NCBI GenBank assembly: GCA_019912665.1
Contig: JAIOIE010000018.1
Coordinates: 843,880 to 907,879 of the forward strand
Reading direction: 5' to 3'
Source: Deltaproteobacteria bacterium
GTDB taxonomy: Bacteria > Desulfobacterota > GWC2-55-46
DNA: 64,000 nucleotides
Positions 1-8,498 of this stretch are shown here, piece by piece (position 1 is the stretch's first letter; the number at the start of each line of letters is the position of its first letter). The notes under the pieces were generated by a model. It saw only the letters and a program-made list of their open reading frames with translations, was not told where the DNA came from and searched no databases. Made by a program: the position numbers and the translations under genes.

Positions 1-327
1 GAGGCCCTGTCGGGAGTGAAAGGGCTTGAGCGGATTTCGATAAGGACTGACTCGAAGCCGGTCTATCTCCGATATCCGGCGCTGGTAAGGGACAAAGGCA
101 GGCGCCGCTCCATACTCGCCAGGCTCAAGAAAAACGGCATAGGCGCCACCGCCTCCTTTCCCCGCTCCGTTATCGATCTCGAAGAGATCGGCGGCATACT
201 CAGTGCCGGGAGCTCGGGAAAGAACGGGCGAGAGCTTGCCGAAAAAATAATAACGCTCCCTACGCACCCGTTCGTCACCGGAAATGACATCGATAGGGCC
301 GTTTCGGTCCTGAAGGGGTCCGCATAG
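1..327 (+). CDS. DegT/DnrJ/EryC1/StrS-type PLP aminotransferase, C-terminal fragment
   Basis: The reading frame is open from base 1, so this is the 3' end of a gene that starts left of the window. The last 40 residues carry the pattern LPTHPFVTGNDIDR, which closes most DegT/StrS sugar aminotransferases and the related pyridoxal-phosphate enzymes of EPS loci. Family members transfer an amino group to a keto sugar nucleotide in the cytoplasm. The catalytic lysine and cofactor site would be upstream and cannot be checked. The next gene starts 2 bp after the stop, which indicates one operon. The family call is fairly safe; the substrate is unknown. Confidence 0.72.
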   Translation, partial: EALSGVKGLERISIRTDSKPVYLRYPALVRDKGRRRSILARLKKNGIGATASFPRSVIDLEEIGGILSAGSSGKNGRELAEKIITLPTHPFVTGNDIDRAVSVLKGSA

Positions 328-329
328 CA

Positions 330-1400
330 GTGGACATACGCATCGCGACCCGCATCGAGGACATAGGCATATCTCCTGAAGAGTGGAATAGCCTTCTCTC
401 CGGGAGCGAGACCAACACGGTCTTCCAGACCTATGAATGGTTCAAGTCGTGGTGGGACGTCTTCGGTAAGGAAAATCGGCTGTTCCTCGTATCCGTTATC
501 GGCCCTCATGGAGACCTCATGGCGATTGCGCCGCTCATGCTCTCGTCCCGCACCGGCAGAAGGACCGTCCGGTTCGTGGGAGACGACAAGGCGGATTACC
601 TGGACATTATCAGCGGGCCGGAAAAGCAGAAGAGCATAGAATGCGTGATGGAGGCGCTCATTCTAAATAAAAACGAGTGGGACTGCATCTCATTGAGAAA
701 TATCCCCGAGGACTCCATTACCTGCAGGGAATTAAAAAGGATATCGCTGGAGACGAACATACGGACCATAACGAGCCAGATATCCTGCCCCACCCTCGTA
801 ATAGCCGGCCGGGAAAAAGACGCTGGCAGGATACTCAGGAAGAAGACCTTAAAACGCCGCTTCAATCACCTTAGAAAGAACGGTGAACTGGCCTTCAGGC
901 ATATACGGGATGAAAGCGAGGCGCTCCGGTGCCTCGAAATCTTCTTTGACCAGCACATGAAAAGAAGGGCGCTGGCCGGGGATGCGAGTCTTTTTTCGGA
1001 CCAGCGTAACAGGGACTTCTACGCAACGCTTACGAAAGAGCTCCTCGGCAAAGGCTGGCTACTCTTTTCAGCCCTGGAATTCAACGGGTCTCCCATAGCA
1101 TTCCATTTCGGTTTCGATTACGGCTCGAGGGTCCTATGGTACAAGCCTTCGTTCGATATCGAGTTCTCCCGGCGCTCCCCGGGCCAGGTCATGCTTATGC
1201 ACCTTATAAATTACGCGATTGAGAACGGGCGGGCTGAATTCGACTTCACGATCGGGAACGAACCGTTCAAAAGCCAGTTCACAAACCACATGCGCATGAA
1301 CACGCAGTTGAACCTCTACAAGAGAAACCCGGCATACCTCATCGACCTCTCAAAGCACTACATCCTTAAATCATTCAAAAAGACCAGAAGAACGAAATAG
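330..1400 (+). CDS. FemAB/CelD-like (BioF2-type) GNAT acyltransferase
   Basis: This 356-residue cytoplasmic protein has the layout of the Acetyltransf_6 (BioF2-like/CelD) family. The N-terminal half contains the common pattern VFQTYEWFKSWWDVFG. The GNAT-like core lies at about residues 165-315 and ends with FDFTIGNEPFKSQF, the usual DF-x-x-G-x-x-x-x-K signature. Proteins of this type recur in exosortase/PEP-CTERM EPS loci as 'FemAB-related' proteins and probably acylate an amino sugar or lipid-linked precursor. The start is GTG, 2 bp after the stop of the aminotransferase. Substrate and acyl donor cannot be read from the sequence. Confidence 0.75.
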   Translation: MDIRIATRIEDIGISPEEWNSLLSGSETNTVFQTYEWFKSWWDVFGKENRLFLVSVIGPHGDLMAIAPLMLSSRTGRRTVRFVGDDKADYLDIISGPEKQKSIECVMEALILNKNEWDCISLRNIPEDSITCRELKRISLETNIRTITSQISCPTLVIAGREKDAGRILRKKTLKRRFNHLRKNGELAFRHIRDESEALRCLEIFFDQHMKRRALAGDASLFSDQRNRDFYATLTKELLGKGWLLFSALEFNGSPIAFHFGFDYGSRVLWYKPSFDIEFSRRSPGQVMLMHLINYAIENGRAEFDFTIGNEPFKSQFTNHMRMNTQLNLYKRNPAYLIDLSKHYILKSFKKTRRTK

Positions 1401-1401
1401 C

Positions 1402-3537
1402 GTGAGAGTAAGCATAATCATACCGACCTACAACAGGGCCCGCCTGGTCTGCCATGCCATAGACAGCATACTGGCGCAGGACTACAAAGACTACGAAATA
1501 ATAGTGGTCGACGACGGCTCCACTGACTCGACCCCCCAAGTCCTCCGCAAATACTCCGGGGCCATAAAATACTTAAGACAGGAGAACAGAGGCTTCGGGG
1601 CGGCGAGGAACCGCGGGCTAGACGAGGCCAAAGGCGAATACCTGGCCTTCCTGGATTCCGACGACCTCTGGACCGCCGAAAAGCTCTCCATTCAGGTGGA
1701 AATAATGGACCGCCTGAGCGAGGCGGCGTTCGTCTTCTCGGACTTCCTCATCCTCAAGCCGTCCGGGGACCTTATCAATGAAGGGCTCCGGACATGGCAC
1801 AAGAGGAGGACGCCGTGGGAAGAGATCTACTCCGGAAAAGCGCATTCCTCCGCGCTCCTGCAACGCGCCCGGAACGGGTTCGATATCTATACCGGAAATA
1901 TATACAGGGAGCTCCTTCAGGAACCCTACGTGCTCCCCAGCAGCGCCATGGTACGCAGAAGCATGCTCAAACCCGGCATAATCTTCACTGTCGGCGACCC
2001 CCTCTATGCGGATTGGGATTTTTTCGCGAGGCTCGCGAGGGACCATTCCGCCTGCTTCCTCGATACCGCGACGGCCATAAACAGGAGCCATGACGACCCG
2101 GTAAGGCTCACGACCAACTGCGGCACCCTAAGGACGGCCGAGTGCAGGCTGTCCCTGATAGAAAGGGTATGGGAGCAGGATGCCGAGTTCATGGTAAGAA
2201 ACCGGGAGCTGGTGGAAAAAATCGAGGCGCAGCAGCTTTCAATCGTCGCCACCCAGCTTCTCTTTGAAAAGAAGGCGCCTGAAGCGAGGGCCGCGCTTAA
2301 AAGGATTTCGGCTATGGGCAAAGGATCGGGCGCCACACGGCTCCTTGAGCTTTTCGCGTATAGCCCCGGAGGTCCGGCCGCGCTTACGGCGGCAAGGGGG
2401 CTTAGGAGACGGATTCGGGGGAAATCCGACTGCAGAGCGCGAACGGACAGCGATTCTTTTAAAACGGAGGTCATAACCGGCCCTGAGGGCCTGCGCGCTC
2501 TCTCGGAGGAATGGGACACACTCGCAGCCCGATACAAGAGCCCTCTTGCGAGCCATGACTGGGCCCTCTCCTGCGCGGAGGCTTTCCATGACGTAATGCC
2601 CACCAGGGTGCTCCTGGTCCGGAACGGAGGCAAGGCGGCGGCAATCGCCCCGCTCGGTTTGACGGGCAGGGGCTCAAAAAGGCTCGAACTCCTCGGCTCG
2701 CCTTTTCTGTCCGAGCCCGGGGCCATTCTCCTGGATGAAAACGAGGGCTCCCGGCCCGCCCTCTTTAAGGCGCTATCCGAGACAGGATACCCGGCCCTCC
2801 TAAGGCGGCTTCCGGCTTCCGAGGCACCAGGGCAGCTTAAGGAAAAATTCAGTGCGGCCTGCTTCTGCATCTACAGCCCGGCGCCTCCTGCGCCTTACGC
2901 CTGCATAGGCAAAAGCCTTGATCAGCTAAGAGCGCTCTCCCCGAGAAGAAGGTATGACATCCGGAGGGCAAGGAAGAGGGCTGAGGCGCACGGCCCTGTA
3001 TCGGTACAAATCTCCTGCCCTGAGCCGTCCGGACTTGAACGCGCGCTCGATAAAGTATTCCGGACCGAGGCGGCAGGCTGGAAGGGCAGGAACGGCTCAT
3101 CCATGCTTCACAACCAGATGCTCGGACGCTTTTTCCGCGCCTACTCGCGGCGCGCCTGCAGAAGCGGCATTTTGAGGGTATGCACGCTTGACATCGGCGG
3201 GCAGACAGCCGCAGCGCAGCTTGCAGTCGAATCAGACGGGTCCTTCTGGGTCCTGAAGATCGGTTATGATGAGAAGTGGGGGCGCTGCTCCCCCGGAATC
3301 CAGCTCACGTTCGAATGCATGAAATACGCATCCATGAGGAATCTCAGCGCTTATGAGTTCCTCGGCACTGTCGAGCCCTGGCTTATGCCCTTTGAGAGCG
3401 GCAGGCGCGAGCACATCAATCTTTCCGTTTACCCGCTCTCCCTTCCGGGCATGCTGGCCCTGGGGAAGGACGCGCCGCGTCATGTCGCCAAAAGACTGCG
3501 CGGCAGGCTCCGCTTGCAGGGCGAGGCCCTCTCATAG
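1402..3537 (+). CDS. Fusion: GT2 glycosyltransferase + FemAB/CelD-like acyltransferase
   Basis: This 711-residue protein joins two enzyme modules. Residues 1 to about 300 form a GT-A family 2 glycosyltransferase, with the start VSIIIPTYNRA, the nucleotide-sugar motif DDGSTD at 37-42 and the DXD-like LDSDD at 84-88. Residues about 350-700 resemble the Acetyltransf_6 protein encoded just upstream, including the block LSPRRRYDIRRARKRA and the final YEFLGTVEPW. I see no frameshift between the halves: one continuous frame spans the join. A single polypeptide could therefore add a sugar and acylate the product. The start is GTG, 1 bp after the previous stop. The domain assignments are good; coupling of the two activities is inference. 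Confidence 0.78.
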   Translation: MRVSIIIPTYNRARLVCHAIDSILAQDYKDYEIIVVDDGSTDSTPQVLRKYSGAIKYLRQENRGFGAARNRGLDEAKGEYLAFLDSDDLWTAEKLSIQVEIMDRLSEAAFVFSDFLILKPSGDLINEGLRTWHKRRTPWEEIYSGKAHSSALLQRARNGFDIYTGNIYRELLQEPYVLPSSAMVRRSMLKPGIIFTVGDPLYADWDFFARLARDHSACFLDTATAINRSHDDPVRLTTNCGTLRTAECRLSLIERVWEQDAEFMVRNRELVEKIEAQQLSIVATQLLFEKKAPEARAALKRISAMGKGSGATRLLELFAYSPGGPAALTAARGLRRRIRGKSDCRARTDSDSFKTEVITGPEGLRALSEEWDTLAARYKSPLASHDWALSCAEAFHDVMPTRVLLVRNGGKAAAIAPLGLTGRGSKRLELLGSPFLSEPGAILLDENEGSRPALFKALSETGYPALLRRLPASEAPGQLKEKFSAACFCIYSPAPPAPYACIGKSLDQLRALSPRRRYDIRRARKRAEAHGPVSVQISCPEPSGLERALDKVFRTEAAGWKGRNGSSMLHNQMLGRFFRAYSRRACRSGILRVCTLDIGGQTAAAQLAVESDGSFWVLKIGYDEKWGRCSPGIQLTFECMKYASMRNLSAYEFLGTVEPWLMPFESGRREHINLSVYPLSLPGMLALGKDAPRHVAKRLRGRLRLQGEALS

Positions 3538-3557
3538 GCGGGATACGGACGGAATAC

Positions 3558-4580
3558 GTGATAAGGGCCAAACTGAAATTGGCTTTTAAGAGGATGGTAT
3601 CCGCTATCCTCTACTACTCCGGAGCCCTCCGCGTCCTGAAGCTCATTCTTCTCAGGCGGAGAGCCGTGGTACTCATGTACCACAGGGTGCTCACAAGAGA
3701 GGAAATCAAGAGGACGTTTTCGCACGCGGGCATCGTGGTGGAGAAGGAAGTCTTCGAGAAGCATATGCGGTTTATTAAAAAGGAATTCACAGTCGTCGGA
3801 GAGGAAGAGTTCAATTCCCGCCTGAAGGAAGGGAATCCCTTTGAGACGGCCACCTGTCTCGTGACCTTCGACGACGGCTGGCTGGATAACGCCACCAATG
3901 CCTTCCCGGTGCTTAAGGAGCACGGCATACCTGCGCTGGTTTTCCTGAGCGCGGGACATATGGGGTCCGAAGAGCCCTTCTGGCAGGAGCGCATGAAAGC
4001 CATGCTGGAGACGATCTCCGACGAGAATACTACCGGGGGGATTCGACTGCTCGAATCCTACGGATTAAGCGCGAGCTTAAGCAGAAGAGAGCTTTCAGCC
4101 GGTATCAGCAATTTCGTCTACAGCCGGAAATCCTGCGAGCCTGGGCGCATAACAGGGATTCTGCGGGACATATCCGCGCATGTCGGAACCAAGCCGGCGC
4201 AGAAGACGGACAGGTTCCTGGATTGGGGCCATGTGAAATCGATGATGTCGTCCCGCATCGGCTTCGGGTCGCACGGCGTAAGCCATAGCCTCCTTACAAT
4301 GATACCGGCGGCAGAGGCCGATTTCGAAATAGGAGAGTCGAGGCGGGTCATCGAAAAGAGGACGGGCAGGGCTCCGGATTCGTTCAGCTACCCGAATGGC
4401 GATTTTAACGACGGCACGGCGGCCCTGGCCAGGAAACACGGGTACGCGGTGGCATTCACCACGAAACGGGGGTTCGTCAGGCACACGGACGACCCCTTCA
4501 GGCTCAAGAGGGTCAACATACATAACGACGCTACGATGACCGTCCCCATGTTTTTCTGCAGGATGCTCGGGGTCTTCTGA
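3558..4580 (+). CDS. Polysaccharide deacetylase (NodB/CE4 family)
   Basis: The 340-residue protein carries the three classical NodB motifs: TFDDG at residues 103-107 (catalytic base and metal aspartate), SHGVSH at 238-243 (metal histidines) and SYPNG at 277-281. Between motifs 1 and 2 the domain has an insertion of about 100 residues, as in other EPS-locus deacetylases. A hydrophobic N-terminal stretch at about 15-32 could anchor it. It would remove N-acetyl (or O-acetyl) groups from sugars. Lying beside an ATP-grasp ligase and two acyltransferases, it fits an amine-unmasking and re-acylation pathway, which is inferred. The start is GTG in the context gaatacGTG, which also precedes the next gene. 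Confidence 0.85.
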   Translation: MIRAKLKLAFKRMVSAILYYSGALRVLKLILLRRRAVVLMYHRVLTREEIKRTFSHAGIVVEKEVFEKHMRFIKKEFTVVGEEEFNSRLKEGNPFETATCLVTFDDGWLDNATNAFPVLKEHGIPALVFLSAGHMGSEEPFWQERMKAMLETISDENTTGGIRLLESYGLSASLSRRELSAGISNFVYSRKSCEPGRITGILRDISAHVGTKPAQKTDRFLDWGHVKSMMSSRIGFGSHGVSHSLLTMIPAAEADFEIGESRRVIEKRTGRAPDSFSYPNGDFNDGTAALARKHGYAVAFTTKRGFVRHTDDPFRLKRVNIHNDATMTVPMFFCRMLGVF

Positions 4581-4586
4581 GAATAC

Positions 4587-5780
4587 GTGAAGGTACTTGT
4601 AACAGACGGCGATAACAGGGCAGCCCTGGCAATTACGCGCTCATTGGGCAAAGCCGGCCACCATGTGGTCGTGGGCGAGAGGAAGGAGACCTCCCTCTCC
4701 TCGGTTTCATCCTCTTGCCGCGGCAGGTTCGTCTATCCCGACCCAGTTTCCCACCCGCGCGGGTTCATTGAGGCCCTCCTCGGGCGGGCAGCAGAGGAGG
4801 GAATCGACGTCATTATGCCTGTGTCCGACATCTCGACGCTCCTCGTTACAGGCCACCGGCATATGTTCACGAAGAGCAGGATCCCGTTCGCGTCTTTCGA
4901 GACGCTGGACATGGCGGCACGGAAGGACCGGCTTTTCGAGACAGCCAGGGAACTCAATATACCTGTGCCCAGGACGGTCGTCTTGAAGAGGAATGGGGAA
5001 GGCCACAAAGGAAACCTGGATATTGATTTCCCGGTCGTGGTAAAGCCCCACAGGTCCAGGATACAGGGCCCGGACGGGAAATGGCTTTCGGCCTCGGTAA
5101 GCTACGCCTCCGACCGGAATGAGCTTCTTAATGTGCTCGGGATGAAAAAAGGCCAGTATCCCCTTCTCCTGCAGGAAAGGATACAAGGCCCCGGCATAGG
5201 CGTATTCGCCTGCTATGACCGTGGTGCGCTCAAGGCCATATTCAGCCATAGAAGGCTCAGGGAGAAGCCGCCGTCCGGCGGTGTAAGCGTCCTATGCGAG
5301 AGCATCCCTGTGCCAGCCCTGGCAAGGGAGTATACCGAGGCCCTCCTGGGGAGGCTCGGCTGGCACGGTGTCGCCATGGTGGAGTTCAAGCTGGATGAAA
5401 GGGACGGCGTACCGAAGCTCATGGAGATAAACGGCCGCTTCTGGGGCTCGCTCCAGCTTGCTATCGATGCCGGCGTGGACTTCCCGTCCATGCTGATGGA
5501 TATCGCAATGGGGCGGGAAGTGCGGCCGTGTTTCGAGTACAGGACCGGGGTCAGGACGCGCTGGTTCTGGGGAGATGTCGACTCGCTCCTTATGGTGCTC
5601 CTTAAAAATAGACGGTCGCTCCAGCTCCCGCCAGATCATCCCGGCAAGCTCGGCTCGATATTGAGGTTCCTGAAACCGTCCCTGAACGGCACTCATCTCG
5701 ATGTATTGAGGCTCAATGACCCGCGGCCCTGGTTTCACGAGACCTCCATGTGGTTCAGGAACCAGCTGGGCAGGGGGTGA
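4587..5780 (+). CDS. ATP-grasp domain ligase (carbamoyl-phosphate-synthase-like)
   Basis: This 397-residue protein begins with a Rossmann-like pre-ATP-grasp domain (MKVLVTDGDNRAALAITR). The ATP-grasp core follows, with FPVVVKPHRS as the lysine strand and KLMEINGRFWGS supplying the metal-binding E-x-N. Such enzymes form an amide or thioester bond by way of an acyl phosphate. They occur in EPS and exosortase loci, where they may attach an amino acid or other carboxylate to an amino sugar. The gene starts with GTG 6 bp after the deacetylase stop and is followed after 3 bp by the PHP gene. The substrate is unknown. Confidence 0.8.
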   Translation: MKVLVTDGDNRAALAITRSLGKAGHHVVVGERKETSLSSVSSSCRGRFVYPDPVSHPRGFIEALLGRAAEEGIDVIMPVSDISTLLVTGHRHMFTKSRIPFASFETLDMAARKDRLFETARELNIPVPRTVVLKRNGEGHKGNLDIDFPVVVKPHRSRIQGPDGKWLSASVSYASDRNELLNVLGMKKGQYPLLLQERIQGPGIGVFACYDRGALKAIFSHRRLREKPPSGGVSVLCESIPVPALAREYTEALLGRLGWHGVAMVEFKLDERDGVPKLMEINGRFWGSLQLAIDAGVDFPSMLMDIAMGREVRPCFEYRTGVRTRWFWGDVDSLLMVLLKNRRSLQLPPDHPGKLGSILRFLKPSLNGTHLDVLRLNDPRPWFHETSMWFRNQLGRG

Positions 5781-5783
5781 CCG

Positions 5784-6539
5784 GTGCGGGGCGTATTTCA
5801 CGCACATTCCACCTATTCGCATGACGGCAGGTGCACCCTCCCGGAGCTCGTCTCTCTCTGCACGGCGCGGGGGCTTGGGTTCATCGCGCTTTCGGAACAC
5901 GCTGAAGATATGAACGCGGCCAGGATGGACGCCTTCACATCGGAGTGCAAAGAGCTATCAAAGACCGGGGTCATCCTTCTGCCCGGTCTCGAGTTCGGAT
6001 TCAGCGAGTACCCCAAACTGCACCTCCTGGGCATAGGCGTAACCAGCTATATCCCGCCCTCAGACATTTCGCTGACGATAGGATCCATAAGGGAACAAGG
6101 CGGGCTAGCGGTCCTGGCGCATCCTGCCAGAAACGGCCACTTCGTTCCGGAGGATCTAAAAGGGAAGCTCGATGGCATCGAGGTCTGGAACGCGGCGTAT
6201 GACAGCCGCTATCTCCCCCATCACAGGTCCATAATGCTATACCGTTCGTTAAAGGAAATGAATCCTTCCATGCTGGCCTTCGGGGGGCTGGATTTCCATA
6301 CGGCCCGGAACTTCAGGGAGCTTGATACAGTGGTCAAAGGCAGTCCTGCCGACGCCAAAGAGCTCCTTAACCTGCTTCGGAATGGAAGCTTCACAAGCAA
6401 GGGGAGGCTCTGTACCATAGGCTCCAGGCAGGAATTCGGATATATGACAGCGGGCGGGATACGGCTTGGCAGGGTGCTCCTTGAAGGGGCCGATGCACTT
6501 GCATCGCTTGCGAGAGGGAACAGGTGGCGCAAATACTGA
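5784..6539 (+). CDS. PHP-domain phosphoesterase
   Basis: The 251-residue protein has the PHP fold signatures of TrpH-like phosphoesterases: HAHS at residues 6-9, HDG at 13-15, a later AHPARN and a final GGLDFH. These supply histidines and aspartates for a two- or three-metal centre. It probably hydrolyses a phosphomonoester of a sugar or nucleotide in the cytoplasm. The GTG start is 3 bp after the ATP-grasp stop and its end overlaps the next gene by 16 bp, so it is part of the same operon. Its substrate cannot be derived from the sequence. Confidence 0.78.
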   Translation: MRGVFHAHSTYSHDGRCTLPELVSLCTARGLGFIALSEHAEDMNAARMDAFTSECKELSKTGVILLPGLEFGFSEYPKLHLLGIGVTSYIPPSDISLTIGSIREQGGLAVLAHPARNGHFVPEDLKGKLDGIEVWNAAYDSRYLPHHRSIMLYRSLKEMNPSMLAFGGLDFHTARNFRELDTVVKGSPADAKELLNLLRNGSFTSKGRLCTIGSRQEFGYMTAGGIRLGRVLLEGADALASLARGNRWRKY

Positions 6540-7684
6540 ATACAACCGGGGTCGCAGAGTTCGTTTTCTGGTTTTCCCTCGCGGCCGTTTTTTACGCTTA
6601 CTTCGGCTATCCCGTACTCCTCTATCTCCTTTCAGGCCTTATGCGAAAAAGGATTTACGTGGAAAAAAGGGATTACACGCCGGCGGTATCGCTCCTCATA
6701 CCGGTCCATAACGAGGAATCCGTAATCGAACGGAAGCTCAGGAACACCCTCGAAATCGACTATCCCCCGGACAGGCTCGAAGTCGTCATAATATCCGACG
6801 GCTCCACGGACCGCACCAAAGAGATAGTCGAGCGGAACCTCTCCGGGAATATGCGCTTCCTCGAGCTCCCGATGAGAAGCGGCAAGGCCGCTGCGCTTAA
6901 TTACGGCCTTAAGTCCGCGACAGGCGAAATAGTCGTATTCTCCGACAGCTCCATAATGCTCGACAAAAACGCTATCAAAAGCATAGTATTGAAATTCCAG
7001 GACCCGTCCGTCGGGTGCGTATCGGGCGAGGACCACATAGACGAGCCCGGCGGAGAGGGGCTCTACGGCAGGTACGAGCTCTTCCTCCGGAACCTCGAAT
7101 CGAGGGTGCATTCCATAGTAGGCGCGAGCGGCTCATTTTACGCGGAGAGAAGGGATGTTTGCGAGCCTTTCAGGGAGGGACTGGCCCCGGATTTCCTCTC
7201 GGTGCTGAATATAGTCGGCAAGGGCTACAGGGCAATTACAGAACCTGCGGCTTTCGGGACCATGACGAGCGTAAAGAGCGCGAAGGACGAGTTCCGGAGG
7301 AAGGCCAGGACGCTTGTGAGGGGCATGGCGGCGCTCTTCGGCAATGCCCGCCTTATGAACCCCCTAAGGACCGGCGTCTTCTCGCTGGAGCTCCTGTCGC
7401 ACAAGGTGGCGCGCTGGCTGGTCCCGTTCTTCATGGTCTCGCTACTCGTATCCAACGCGTTTCTCCTCCGGAGCCTGCCCTATTCGACCTTCTTCGCGCT
7501 CCAGGCCTCTTTCTACGCCCTTGCCGGCCTCGCCATTTTCCGTATCGGCGGCCTGCATGAAAGGACCCTCGGCAGGGTCCCGCTTTATTTTACCACCGTG
7601 AACGCGGCCATCCTCTACGCCTGGTTCCTTTACGCGACTGGCATTCGCATGGAGATATGGAACCCCTCCAAAAGGCAGGCCTGA
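6524..7684 (+). CDS. Membrane GT2 glycosyltransferase (CESA/HAS-like)
   Basis: This 386-residue protein has an N-terminal membrane segment (about residues 10-32) and a family 2 catalytic domain with VIISDGSTD and FSDSSIML. At the C-terminus is a cluster of three or four hydrophobic helices starting near KVARWLVPFFMVSLLV. The arrangement is that of processive or polyprenyl-linked membrane glycosyltransferases such as hyaluronan- or cellulose-synthase relatives. The usual Q-x-x-R-W motif of processive synthases is not clear, so it may add only one sugar. The GTG start lies inside the end of the PHP gene. Confidence 0.77.
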   Translation: MAQILNTTGVAEFVFWFSLAAVFYAYFGYPVLLYLLSGLMRKRIYVEKRDYTPAVSLLIPVHNEESVIERKLRNTLEIDYPPDRLEVVIISDGSTDRTKEIVERNLSGNMRFLELPMRSGKAAALNYGLKSATGEIVVFSDSSIMLDKNAIKSIVLKFQDPSVGCVSGEDHIDEPGGEGLYGRYELFLRNLESRVHSIVGASGSFYAERRDVCEPFREGLAPDFLSVLNIVGKGYRAITEPAAFGTMTSVKSAKDEFRRKARTLVRGMAALFGNARLMNPLRTGVFSLELLSHKVARWLVPFFMVSLLVSNAFLLRSLPYSTFFALQASFYALAGLAIFRIGGLHERTLGRVPLYFTTVNAAILYAWFLYATGIRMEIWNPSKRQA

Positions 7685-7685
7685 G

Positions 7686-8498
7686 ATGACCGAAAGACCT
7701 CTCTTTTTTAAAAACGGCGCCTGCAGCCTCTTCGGGGTCCTGCACGAGCCTGGCGATACAGGGAAAGGCCCGGCCTTCGTCTTATGCTCGCCTTTTGCCG
7801 AGGAGAAGCTCTGGGCCCACAGGGTATTCGTCAACTTCGCCCGCGAGCTCTCCGGCCGCGGCCATACCGTGCTCAGGTTCGACTACATGGGAAATGGCGA
7901 CAGCGACGGCGATTTCGAGGATACGACCGCCGAGACATATATCTCTGATATAAAGGCGGCAGCCGATTTCACTCTGAATTCCGCGGGAGAAAAGGAGGGG
8001 CTGTGCCTTTTGGGCCTGGGCCTCGGCGGAACTTTTGCCGCGCTCGCGGCCGAGGAGCTCTCTGCTACTACCGGCCTCATCCTGTGGAACCCTGTCGTGA
8101 ACGGGGCCGCCTACATGCAGGAGACGCTCAAGATAAACCTCACTACCCAGATGTCCGTGTACAAGGAGATCCGCCAGACAAGGGCGGAGCTCGTTCGCAT
8201 GATGTCCGTGGGCGAAACCGTAAACGTGGACGGCTACGAGATGTCGAACGCGCTCTACGAGCAGGTCTCCGCGATAAACCTCGCCGGGGAGAAAAAACGG
8301 TTCTCCGGGCGGACTCTTGTTGTCGAGATAAGCCGCAAGGAGAAGGAGCCCGGGAAAGAAACTGTCCAGCTTGCCTCTGCATACGATAACGCGACTGTGT
8401 CTAACGTAGTCGAGGAGCCCTTCTGGAAGGAGATAAAGACATACTACGCGAGAGCCGAAAACCTCTTCAGGGTAACCCTGGCATGGCTGGAACGATGA
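7686..8498 (+). CDS. Alpha/beta hydrolase, exosortase-A-associated type 2 (hydr2_PEP-like)
   Basis: The protein is 270 residues long, with an alpha/beta hydrolase core. It contains the block SPFAEE and then FDYMGNGDSDGDF, which I recognise from the 'exosortase A system-associated hydrolase 2' family (TIGR03101-like). The nucleophile elbow reads G-L-G-L-G-G, so the usual serine is missing. The family may therefore be non-hydrolytic or use another nucleophile. It starts 1 bp after the glycosyltransferase stop and is followed by the partner hydrolase, the standard pair in PEP-CTERM EPS loci. Its role is probably in precursor or thioester turnover and is not established. Confidence 0.75.
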   Translation: MTERPLFFKNGACSLFGVLHEPGDTGKGPAFVLCSPFAEEKLWAHRVFVNFARELSGRGHTVLRFDYMGNGDSDGDFEDTTAETYISDIKAAADFTLNSAGEKEGLCLLGLGLGGTFAALAAEELSATTGLILWNPVVNGAAYMQETLKINLTTQMSVYKEIRQTRAELVRMMSVGETVNVDGYEMSNALYEQVSAINLAGEKKRFSGRTLVVEISRKEKEPGKETVQLASAYDNATVSNVVEEPFWKEIKTYYARAENLFRVTLAWLER

